NCBI GenBank assembly: GCA_039801465.1
Contig: JBDRUT010000012.1
Span: 1-58,292, forward strand
Reading direction: 5' to 3'
From: JAOABV01 sp039801465
Lineage (GTDB): Bacteria; Hydrothermota; Tepidihabitantia; Tepidihabitantales; CAIPLT01
Length of the DNA stretch: 58,292 bases
Positions 1-6,793 of the stretch are shown piece after piece. The position numbers were made by a program, and so were the translations under genes. Positions within the stretch are counted from its first letter, which is position 1, and each line of letters opens with the position of its first letter. Under the pieces are notes generated by a model that saw nothing but the letters and a program-made list of their open reading frames with translations, searched no databases and was not told the origin of the DNA.

Positions 1-235
1 ATTTCGTTTATCTTATTATATCAATCAATTATGAGTCGTAGATTTCGTTTATCTTGTTATATCAATCAATTATGAGTCGTAGATTTCGTTTATCTTGATA
101 TGTCAATCAATTATGAGTCGTAGATTTCATTTATCTTGTTATATCAATCAATTATGAGTCGTAGATTTCGTTTATCTTGATATGTCAATCAATTATGAGT
201 CGTAGATTTCATTTATCTTGTTATATCAATATATT
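1..235 (+). repeat. 41-bp minisatellite upstream of malG-like gene (micro-ORF ladder)
   Basis: ATG codons recur every 41 bp at 31, 72, 113, 154, 195 and finally 236, the start of the permease gene. Units at 31, 113 and 195 encode 14-residue frames (MSRRFRLSCYINQL or close variants) whose TGA overlaps the next ATG as ATGA; 45 nt minus the 4-nt overlap gives the 41-bp period. Units at 72 and 154 carry a variant (TCTTGATATG) that stops after 8 codons and offers a new ATG two bases later. The units alternate, giving an 82-bp higher-order repeat. The first ~22 bp of each unit resemble the malG start (MTRRFRL), so the array looks like an expansion of the malG translation-start region. Bases 1-127 equal 58166-58292 exactly. 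Confidence 0.95.
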
Positions 236-1057
236 ATGACCCGTAGATTTCGGTTATTACCAGTTCACATCATTTTAATTATCTGCGGTATTGGGATGGT
301 TCTGCCATTTTATTGGATGTTGACTACTGCCTTAAAAACACCAATAGAAGCATTGAAGTTTCCTCCGACCTTAATTCCTCAAGTATTTCAATGGTCTAAT
401 TTTATTGAAATCTTTCGCGAAATTCCTTTATGGCGGTATTTTCTTAATACTATCTTTATTGCAATTGCTTGTCTTCTGGGAGTACTCTTTACGGGTATTT
501 TAGCTGCTTATGCATTTGCCCGAATGGAATTCTGGGGACGGGATATAATCTTTATGATTTTCTTAGCATTAATGATGATTCCATTACCCGTCTATCTTGT
601 GCCATCATATATGATTCTATTTAGATTAGGATGGATTGATACTTATTTGGCTTTGATTATACCATGGACGGTAAATATCTTTTCAATATTTTTCCTGCGT
701 CAGCATATTAAGACTTTGCCACAGGATTTATTTGATGCAGCAAAGATAGATGGCTGTGGTGATTTTCGGACCTTATGGCAAGTAGTCGTACCTTTATCTA
801 AAGCACCGATCATCACAATTGCGATATTTGATATTATTGCTAGTTGGAATTCATTCTTTTGGCCCTTGATTGTTACTCATTCAGACTCAATCCGGCCTTT
901 ACAAGTTGGATTAGCATACTTTTCGCGGGAATATTCAACAAACTATCCGATGTTAATGGCAGCATCAACTTTAGCAATTTTGCCATTAGTAATTCTTTTC
1001 TTCTTTGCCCAAAAACAAATCATTGAATCGTATGCAAGAAGTGGGTTAAAAGAATAA
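236..1057 (+). CDS. Carbohydrate ABC transporter permease, MalG/UgpE type
   Basis: This 273-residue inner-membrane protein belongs to the binding-protein-dependent transport permeases (MalG-like half of the channel pair). It has a first membrane helix at about residues 10-30 and about five more. The EAA loop reads DAAKIDGCGDFRTLW near residue 185, where the ATPase subunit docks. The ATG at 236 is preferred over an in-frame TTG at 218, because TTATGA at 233-239 overlaps the stop of the preceding 14-codon frame and MTRRFRLL matches the repeat units. The partner MalF-like permease lies at the far end of the window, next to the same repeat. No binding protein or ATPase gene is present here, so the substrate cannot be assigned beyond a sugar or similar solute. 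The last 14 codons are duplicated at 1947-1991. Confidence 0.88.
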   Translation: MTRRFRLLPVHIILIICGIGMVLPFYWMLTTALKTPIEALKFPPTLIPQVFQWSNFIEIFREIPLWRYFLNTIFIAIACLLGVLFTGILAAYAFARMEFWGRDIIFMIFLALMMIPLPVYLVPSYMILFRLGWIDTYLALIIPWTVNIFSIFFLRQHIKTLPQDLFDAAKIDGCGDFRTLWQVVVPLSKAPIITIAIFDIIASWNSFFWPLIVTHSDSIRPLQVGLAYFSREYSTNYPMLMAASTLAILPLVILFFFAQKQIIESYARSGLKE

Positions 1058-1058
1058 A
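1014..1058 (+). repeat. 45-bp direct repeat, copy 1 (3' end of malG-like gene)
   Basis: These 45 bases, which include the last codons and stop of the permease gene, recur without mismatch at 1947-1991. The copies are 933 bp apart and bracket the small gene and the nucleotidyltransferase gene. Confidence 0.95.
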
Positions 1059-1170
1059 AGTAAATATATAGATGATTCTATTGGAGATATTATTATGAGT
1101 TCTATTTTTTTATTCATTAATTTTGCCCTAAAATTCTGAGATTTGATAAAAATGTATTTAGATAACGATT

Positions 1171-1386
1171 ATGCCTAAATTAGACACTACTAAGCAAAAA
1201 GTAAAGTATAGACATTATACAAAGAGACGACTTAGCAATCGCATGAAGCCGATAGACAAGAAACCTTTTAATGGATACGAAGATTTAAGAAAAATTGAAC
1301 TACGAGAACTAAGGAGATTAAATTTACAAGAAGCCATTCGTCAAACAGAACTGCTTTTGAGAGAGGTAACACAATGGAAGAAATGA
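1171..1386 (+). CDS. Small basic hypothetical protein, possible partner of the nucleotidyltransferase
   Basis: This 71-residue protein is lysine/arginine rich in its first half (TKRRLSNRMKP) and has a predicted helical, Leu/Arg-rich second half (LRKIELRELRRLNLQEAIRQ). I do not recognise a named family. It overlaps the downstream nucleotidyltransferase by 13 bp, which suggests translational coupling. A small gene overlapping a nucleotidyltransferase is a layout seen in toxin-antitoxin-like pairs, so a small regulator or antitoxin role is possible but unproven. The pair sits between the two 45-bp copies of the malG 3' end, which points to a later arrival at this locus. Confidence 0.55.
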   Translation: MPKLDTTKQKVKYRHYTKRRLSNRMKPIDKKPFNGYEDLRKIELRELRRLNLQEAIRQTELLLREVTQWKK

Positions 1387-1925
1387 TTCGTGTCATTGTC
1401 AAAGTTCTTGAACAATTTAAAGTTAAATATGTTATAATTGGTGGTATCGCAGCTTCCATTTGGGGAAAACCCAGAATGACGCTTGATGCGGATATCGTCA
1501 TTCTCCTTTCCACAGAAAACATTGCTGATTTTCTAAAAGTATTAAGAGAAAATGGTTTTTTGATTTCAAAATCTTCTGAACCAAAGATGATTGGAAGATT
1601 GAGACGATTTTTACCCATTAAAGTTCGTTTTACAAAAGCGATATCCTGTGATTTGAGAATTTCTTCGTATTCAATAGACCGAAACGCAATTGAACGCGCA
1701 AAAAAAATCAGGATTTTTAATACCCGAATTAAAATTGCGACCCCTGAAGATGTTATTATTTATAAACTGGTTAGGTTCGAAGACATTGACAAGGCTGACA
1801 TAAAAACTATCATTCAGAGGATAGGAAGGAAATTAGATTTTAATTATATTAGAAAATCGGTTAAACAACTTTCTCAGGAAATCGGCGATAAGAATATAAT
1901 AAACAACTTACATTTTCTTCATTAA
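1374..1925 (+). CDS. Nucleotidyltransferase-fold protein (AbiEii/MNT-like)
   Basis: This 183-residue protein has the nucleotidyltransferase signature near its N-terminus: VIIGGIAASIWGKPRMTLDAD at about residues 20-41, with the GG motif and the metal-binding D-x-D (DAD). The region TPEDVIIYKLVRFEDIDKADI near residue 125 matches the third conserved stretch of the DUF1814/DUF6036-type families. Members of this superfamily transfer nucleotides to tRNA or protein and often act as toxins of type IV or MenAT-like systems; the actual substrate is not visible here. It is translated from an ATG inside the preceding 71-residue gene. The locus is bracketed by 45-bp copies of the malG 3' end, consistent with acquisition. 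No integrase or transposase is near. Confidence 0.7.
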   Translation: MEEMIRVIVKVLEQFKVKYVIIGGIAASIWGKPRMTLDADIVILLSTENIADFLKVLRENGFLISKSSEPKMIGRLRRFLPIKVRFTKAISCDLRISSYSIDRNAIERAKKIRIFNTRIKIATPEDVIIYKLVRFEDIDKADIKTIIQRIGRKLDFNYIRKSVKQLSQEIGDKNIINNLHFLH

Positions 1926-1946
1926 ACAAAAACGATGTTTTATCAG

Positions 1947-1991
1947 AACAAATCATTGAATCGTATGCAAGAAGTGGGTTAAAAGAATAAA
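1947..1991 (+). repeat. 45-bp direct repeat, copy 2 (orphan copy of malG 3' end)
   Basis: This is an exact copy of 1014-1058 and carries the last codons and stop of the permease gene, with no permease sequence upstream of it. It is either a target duplication from an insertion or the remnant of a second malG copy. Confidence 0.95.
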
Positions 1992-2098
1992 TCAGATTAA
2001 TGCAGGATAGGAGTTGCAGGTATTTTTAACTGCGAAGTAATAAAAGCAAAAAAAGTATAGTTTATTTCTTATTTTGAATTTCAGGATAAAATTTACTC

Positions 2099-2128
2099 TT
2101 GACAGGTATGTGATTTTTTTTTTATACT
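2099..2128 (+). promoter_or_regulatory. Sigma70-like promoter for the beta-helix protein gene
   Basis: TTGACA at 2099-2104 and TATACT at 2123-2128 are separated by 18 bp, with a T-rich spacer. The expected transcript starts near 2135, leaving a ~30-nt leader that holds the GAGGAGG site at 2155-2161. Confidence 0.6.
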
Positions 2129-2165
2129 TTAACAAATCCACTTTTGCGGAATGCGAGGAGGCATT

Positions 2166-3713
2166 ATGGTAAAAAGTATTAGTGTCTTAATCATAATGCT
2201 TGGTATGTTGGTAAGTTGGTTAATTGCTGATACGACTTATGTGAGCGGAATTATTAATACAAATACGGTCTGGAGCCCAGCAGGTAGCCCATATGTCATA
2301 ACAGGCAATGTATTAGTTAATACTGGTGTGCGACTTGATATTCAACCGGGAGTTAAAGTTTTATTTAACTATGATAAATATATAATGGTAAAAGGCACTC
2401 TTAAGGCGATTGGGACTGAGCAAGATTCAATTATTTTTACTGCTTTAGATACGACTCAATGGTGGCGGAGACTTTGGTTTAAGCCTGAAGCATTTGCTTG
2501 CAGTCTAAAATATTGCAGGATTTCTTATGCTTGTAGTAGTGCTATTTATAATGAAGATACTCTCTACATCGGCTATAGCACAATAACTAATAACAGCGCT
2601 GATTTGGGTGGTGGTGGTGGCATCTATAATTATGGCACCGCGACAATTACGAATAATACGATAACTAATAACAGCGCTAATTATGGTGGTGGCATCTATA
2701 ATAATTATGGCACCGTGACAATTACGAATAATACGATTACTAATAACAGCGCTTATTGGGGTGGTGGCATCTTAAATTATGATGGCACCGCGACAATTAC
2801 GAATAATACAATAACTAATAACAGCGCTTATTGGTATGGTGGTGGCATCGATAATGATGGCACTGCGACAATTACGAATAATACGATTACTAATAACAGC
2901 GCTAATTGGGGTGGTGGCATCGGTAATTATGATGGCACAGCGACAATTACGAATAATACGATAACTAATAACAGCGCTAATTATGGTGGTGGCATCTATA
3001 ATAATTATGGCACTGCGACAATTACGAATAATACGATTACTAATAATAGCGCTGATTGGTCTGGTGGCATCTATAATTATGGCACCGCGACAATTACGAA
3101 TAATACGATAACTAATAACAACGCTAATTATTATGGTGGTGGCATCTATAATTCTGGCATCGCGACAATTACGAATAATACAATTATTGATAGCACGGCT
3201 TCTACAATAAGAATTCAGTATGGTTCTATTAAACTTAATTATAATAATCTTAATAATCTGAATCCTACTGGATATACTGTTTATAATAATACTGCTGATA
3301 CAATCAATGCGCGGAATAATTACTGGTTTACAGTTGACACTTTGGTGATTGCGCAAAAGATTTATGATTTTTGGGATGATTTTAATTTGGGCGAAGTCTA
3401 TTATCGACCATTTTTGACCGCACCAGTGCCAGGAATAGAAGAAAAAGATACCAACGAGACTTATTCGCTACCGCTCGCAATGACAGGTAGTGTTAAAATC
3501 TTTCCGAATCCGGCAAAGTCCGTTATTCGTGTCCGTGCGCCGTTTTCCGTTGATAAGGTGACAATCTATGATGTGGCGGGCAAGATAATAAAAGTTCAAA
3601 AGTTCAATGGTTCAAAGGTTCAAGAGATTTCGCTTGATGGCATTAAAAACGGTGTCTATTTTGTGAAAGTGAATGATGCAATGGTAAAGGAGAAGTTGGT
3701 CATTACAAAATAG
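2166..3713 (+). CDS. Secreted right-handed beta-helix repeat protein with C-terminal sorting domain
   Basis: This 515-residue exported protein starts at the ATG at 2166, placed by GAGGAGG at 2155-2161; an in-frame ATG at 2151 lies upstream of that site. A signal peptide (KSISVLIIMLGMLVSWLIA) covers residues 3-21. Residues ~150-345 hold eight to nine rungs of about 25-28 residues with the core TATITNNTITNNSANYGGGIYN-type pattern of polymorphic right-handed beta-helix proteins. The DNA is correspondingly a tandem repeat of roughly 75-84 bp from about 2579 to 3190. The last ~75 residues (KIFPNPAKSVIRV...VTIYDVAGKII...GVYFVKV) form the Por/type IX-like sorting module, so secretion to the cell surface is likely. 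Inside that module a GTTCAAAG-type DNA repeat encodes KVQKFNGSKVQ. The binding target is unknown; near-perfect DNA repeats predict copy-number variation. Confidence 0.85.
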   Translation: MVKSISVLIIMLGMLVSWLIADTTYVSGIINTNTVWSPAGSPYVITGNVLVNTGVRLDIQPGVKVLFNYDKYIMVKGTLKAIGTEQDSIIFTALDTTQWWRRLWFKPEAFACSLKYCRISYACSSAIYNEDTLYIGYSTITNNSADLGGGGGIYNYGTATITNNTITNNSANYGGGIYNNYGTVTITNNTITNNSAYWGGGILNYDGTATITNNTITNNSAYWYGGGIDNDGTATITNNTITNNSANWGGGIGNYDGTATITNNTITNNSANYGGGIYNNYGTATITNNTITNNSADWSGGIYNYGTATITNNTITNNNANYYGGGIYNSGIATITNNTIIDSTASTIRIQYGSIKLNYNNLNNLNPTGYTVYNNTADTINARNNYWFTVDTLVIAQKIYDFWDDFNLGEVYYRPFLTAPVPGIEEKDTNETYSLPLAMTGSVKIFPNPAKSVIRVRAPFSVDKVTIYDVAGKIIKVQKFNGSKVQEISLDGIKNGVYFVKVNDAMVKEKLVITK

Positions 3714-3738
3714 GCAGTGTCATTCTGAGCCCACTATT

Positions 3739-3842
3739 TGTCATTCTGAGCGTATGCTTGCCCGTATCGGGCGAAGATTCTCCAGGCGAATAAATCTTCA
3801 CTATTTGGGATTCTTCAGTCGCTTTGCGCCTTCAGAATGACA
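3739..3842. repeat. Palindromic dispersed repeat, element 1
   Basis: This 104-bp imperfect palindrome has ends TGTCATTCTGAG and CTTCAGAATGACA, with an inner GAAGATTC / GGATTCTTC pair. A truncated left end (TGTCATTCTGAGC) lies just before it at about 3718-3730. The layout is that of a REP/MITE-like non-autonomous element. Confidence 0.75.
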
Positions 3843-3854
3843 AGAAAGTGTAAA

Positions 3855-3950
3855 TGTCATTCTGACCCTGAATATAGTGAAGGGGAAGAATCTCAAGGCG
3901 AATATTTTTCAGCATTTGAGATTCTTTAGCCCAATGTCCTCAGAATGACA
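3855..3950. repeat. Palindromic dispersed repeat, element 2
   Basis: This 96-bp imperfect palindrome has ends TGTCATTCTGA and TCAGAATGACA and an inner GAATCTC / GAGATTC pair. It belongs to the same family as 3739-3842 and lies 12 bp from it. Confidence 0.75.
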
Positions 3951-4416
3951 AAGAAGGATTGCATGTCTTCCTGAGTGTATGCGAAGGGGTTCAAGACTGA
4001 ATACGCGGCAGTAATTGGAGCTTCTATACCTTTAGCAACAGCATAAAGGCATTATTTCTTTTTAAAAGCCAATATCGCCAAATTCAAAAATTTAATATTA
4101 TTTTTTCCAAAATAACTGGTTTATCCACTAATTTGTAACCTGATAGGTAAGGCTTTCAGCAGTCTAAACTACTGCCGATTATGAACCCTAAGAAAAGGGT
4201 TCTTAAACTTGTTATCAGGCACTCTTTTAAATGTTTATTTATGAGTTCTTTTGCGCAGAATTCTATTTGCGGTTTTAAGCGACTAATTGGGCGTGAAACT
4301 GAAAACGCTTTTTGTTTAGGTTTGAAGTTTGATACTCAGCCCACCCCACTATACCCCCTAAATATAGATATTAGATGTTAGTTATTAGTTGTTAAGGAGT
4401 TAGAAAAAATTTAACC
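3951..4416. other. Intergenic stretch, no convincing gene
   Basis: I see no gene here. An open frame at 4181-4381 lacks a ribosome site and resembles no known protein. A piece at 3963-3990 (tcttcctgagtgtatgcgaagg) resembles a decayed arm of the neighbouring palindromic elements. Confidence 0.5.
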
Positions 4417-4445
4417 TTGATTTAAACTTTATTTATATATAAAAT
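4417..4445 (+). promoter_or_regulatory. Promoter of the XRE regulator gene, predicted leaderless
   Basis: TTGATT at 4417-4422, a 17-bp spacer and TAAAAT at 4440-4445 precede the ATG at 4451 by only 5 nt. Transcription starting 6-8 nt after the -10 box would begin at or next to the start codon. Confidence 0.6.
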
Positions 4446-4450
4446 TCTTT

Positions 4451-5404
4451 ATGACTTCATCAAAGACTGAAAATACTTTCTTTATAGAACTGGGTAAACT
4501 CTTAAAAGAAGTTCGCAATCAGGCAAATTTAACTCAATCCGAGTTAGCAAAGCGCCTTGGCTTATCAGCAACATCAGGTTTTACCTACATTTCGCAATTA
4601 GAAACCGGAAAGATAAAAAATCCCAGTCTAATGCTGATTCTTCGTTATCTTAAAATCTGCCAAATTCCTTGGCCAAGTTTTTTCCAAAAGTTATCTCGGA
4701 TTGATTTTAAGATTGAACATGAAGAGATTATGAGCCAAGTAGAAATGCCGAGCAGTTTAACTTCAGGTAAAAGACAAAAGATTGACCGTGATACTGCTTT
4801 ATATCTAACTAAAGTCCAATATCCGAAAACACCATATCAAAAACTTGATTGGCAACGTATCAAAGAAAAGGTTGATAAGAAAGTTAAAGAGTTGCTCTGT
4901 AATCATCAACTTGATGAAGAGCAGAAAAGACCATATTTAGCATTTGTTAAAGAACTGATTGATAATTATGATACACCCCAATCTAAAATAATTTTTGAGA
5001 AGTATTATCGGTCCCAAAAATTAAATTGGCGGATTGTGAGTGAGATTAGAAGTATTATTTATAAAATCGTTCGCTACGAACAGAGAAGACTTGCTAAACC
5101 AAAACCATTACCACAAGAAAAGATTAAAAAGATGGCAAAAGAGTTTTTAAAATACCGAACCGAGATTGAGCCGATTGAAGACAGAGTGCAAAAGAAAGTG
5201 AGTGAACTTAGTGTGCCGACTGTTTATAATCAGGCGTATAAAGACTTTGCACGAGAATGTTTTAGTGTTTTAAAGAAATTTTACCCCAAAGACCCAAAAC
5301 AATTAACTGAACAATTAGAAAGAATTACAAAAACTTGGGAACAAAAAGGTTTGAATGTAGAAGTAATGGATATTGTTAAACAAATCGTGCTGGAAATGAA
5401 ATAA
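4451..5404 (+). CDS. XRE-family helix-turn-helix DNA-binding protein
   Basis: This 317-residue cytoplasmic protein has an N-terminal Cro/CI-type HTH at about residues 11-75: LGKLLKEVRNQANLTQSELAKRLG, then YISQLETGKIKNPSLMLILRYLK. The remaining ~240 residues are charged and predicted helical (many K/E, e.g. DWQRIKEKVDKKVKELL) and match no family I can name. Proteins with this N-terminus usually repress or activate nearby operons, but no target operator is evident. It has its own promoter that would give a leaderless transcript and stands alone between the repeat region and the convergent rlmN gene, which ends 24 bp away. It might also be a chromosome- or RNA-associated protein, since the long tail is not a typical ligand domain. 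Confidence 0.75.
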   Translation: MTSSKTENTFFIELGKLLKEVRNQANLTQSELAKRLGLSATSGFTYISQLETGKIKNPSLMLILRYLKICQIPWPSFFQKLSRIDFKIEHEEIMSQVEMPSSLTSGKRQKIDRDTALYLTKVQYPKTPYQKLDWQRIKEKVDKKVKELLCNHQLDEEQKRPYLAFVKELIDNYDTPQSKIIFEKYYRSQKLNWRIVSEIRSIIYKIVRYEQRRLAKPKPLPQEKIKKMAKEFLKYRTEIEPIEDRVQKKVSELSVPTVYNQAYKDFARECFSVLKKFYPKDPKQLTEQLERITKTWEQKGLNVEVMDIVKQIVLEMK

Positions 5405-5428
5405 GATTGCTACAAGCTGAGAGTTGCT

Positions 5429-6448
5429 TTAATTAATTTTACCGGCTAATTGACCACACGCAGCAAGAATATCTGCACCTTTACTCTTGCGAATTGTGAC
5501 ACAAGGTAATTTCGGATAAAGTTTTTCAACAAATGTTTTAGTCTGTTCTAAATCAGGACTCTGATATTCAGTTTCCGGAAAAGGATTAAATGGAATTATA
5601 TTTATCTTACACGGAATTTTTCCGATTAGTTTTTTTAATCTTAAAATATCTTCGGGCTGGTCATTAACACCTTTAATTAAAACATATTCAAAAGTCACTC
5701 GTTTCTTTTTCTTTGCAGTATAGTATCTAATTGCCGAAAATAATTTTGCTAAAGGATATTTTTTATTAATCGGCATAAGTTTATTTCTAATCGTATCAGA
5801 TGTTGCATTGAGCGAGATGGCTAATTTGGCTTGTAAAGGAAATTCCGCAAAATCATAAATGCGTTCCACAATACCCGCAGTAGAGACAGTAATATGACGA
5901 GCACCGATATTTAATCCGAAATCCGAATTGATTGTTTCAATTGCTTTTAAGGATTCTTCATAATTGAGAAATGGTTCGCCCATACCCATAAAGACAACAT
6001 TAGTGATACGGTCTTTAGTTAATAATTGGACTTGGAGCACTTGGTCAGCAATCTCATAGAATTTTAAGTTTCGGATAAAACCGATTTTCCCAGTATAGCA
6101 AATTTTACACTGCAAAGGACAGCCGACTTGAGTTGAGACGCAGACGGTTCTTCTTTTACCTTCAGGAATAAAGACCGATTCAATTTTATTTCCATCTTCC
6201 AGTTCAAACAGAAATTTCTGCGCACCATCAATTGACTGAGTTCTGTCGATTAATTTCAAAGAACTGATAAAATAGTCTTTTTTTAATTGTTCTCGTTTCT
6301 GTTTGGATAGATTGGTCATTTGGTCAATATCAGTAATTCCTTTTTGCCACATCCAAGAAAAGATTTGCTGTGTCCGATAATTTTCCCAACCCAGTGACTT
6401 GACCAATTCAGATAATTGGTTGAGGGTGAAACTTTTGAGATTTGTCAT
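5429..6448 (-). CDS. rlmN: Dual-specificity rRNA/tRNA adenine-C2 methyltransferase RlmN
   Basis: This 339-residue radical-SAM enzyme methylates C2 of A2503 in 23S rRNA and A37 of some tRNAs. The cluster motif GCPLQCKICYTGKIG (C-x3-C-x2-C) lies at about residues 109-123, and GMGEPFLNY near 155 is the SAM-binding GEP motif. SLNAT at ~215 is typical. The catalytic methyl-carrying cysteine is in the C-terminal ILAACGQLAG. Length is normal for the family. It lies downstream of rodA on the same strand, separated by ~310 bp that hold a 147-bp tandem duplication, so it may or may not belong to the rodA transcript. The start at 6448 gives the usual N-terminus (LNQLSELVKSLGWENYRTQQIFSWMW). Confidence 0.95.
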   Translation of the reverse strand: MTNLKSFTLNQLSELVKSLGWENYRTQQIFSWMWQKGITDIDQMTNLSKQKREQLKKDYFISSLKLIDRTQSIDGAQKFLFELEDGNKIESVFIPEGKRRTVCVSTQVGCPLQCKICYTGKIGFIRNLKFYEIADQVLQVQLLTKDRITNVVFMGMGEPFLNYEESLKAIETINSDFGLNIGARHITVSTAGIVERIYDFAEFPLQAKLAISLNATSDTIRNKLMPINKKYPLAKLFSAIRYYTAKKKKRVTFEYVLIKGVNDQPEDILRLKKLIGKIPCKINIIPFNPFPETEYQSPDLEQTKTFVEKLYPKLPCVTIRKSKGADILAACGQLAGKIN

Positions 6449-6499
6449 AATCTTCTATTTTAACATTTCAATTTAAATCTAAAATAATATTATACATTA

Positions 6500-6793
6500 T
6501 TTATACACAATAACATTAAATATTATATAAAAAAATTTATAAAAGAACACATGATTTCACAAAGTTTGACAATTGATGGATTGTTCTAAGCAATTGAGAG
6601 TTTCTTTTATCTCATTCCGGCTTATTGCGAATATTGAGAATAATGCTTTATACACAATAACATTAAATATTATATAAAAAAATTTATGAAAGAACACATG
6701 ATTTCACAAAGTTTGACAATTGATGGATTGTTCTAAGCAATTGAGAGTTCCTTTTATCTCATTCCGGCTTATTGCGAATATTGAGAATAATGC
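6500..6793. repeat. 147-bp tandem duplication covering the rodA 3' end
   Basis: Two adjacent copies (6500-6646 and 6647-6793) differ at only two positions that I can see (about 6539/6686 and 6603/6750). The right copy contains the last ~35 bp of rodA with its stop (6759-6793); the left copy is an orphan rodA tail plus the spacer. This stretch fills most of the 310-bp gap between rlmN and rodA, and no other gene is seen there. Confidence 0.95.

Noticed and set aside
1..235. CRISPR array
   Set aside because: Regular repeats are present, but units are contiguous without unique spacers and no cas gene is near.
844..1026. Reading frame inside the malG-like gene
   Set aside because: Shadow in another frame of a well-supported permease gene.
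1014..1991. Insertion sequence
   Set aside because: Flanking direct repeats are 45 bp, too long for a usual target duplication, and neither a transposase nor terminal inverted repeats are present.
2772..3356. 194-codon minus-strand frame opposite the beta-helix gene
   Set aside because: The Ile/Arg/Asn-rich repetitive product is the reverse reading of the DNA repeat; no ribosome site.
4181..4381. 66-codon frame after the palindromic repeats
   Set aside because: No ribosome site, no similarity, in repeat-rich non-coding DNA.
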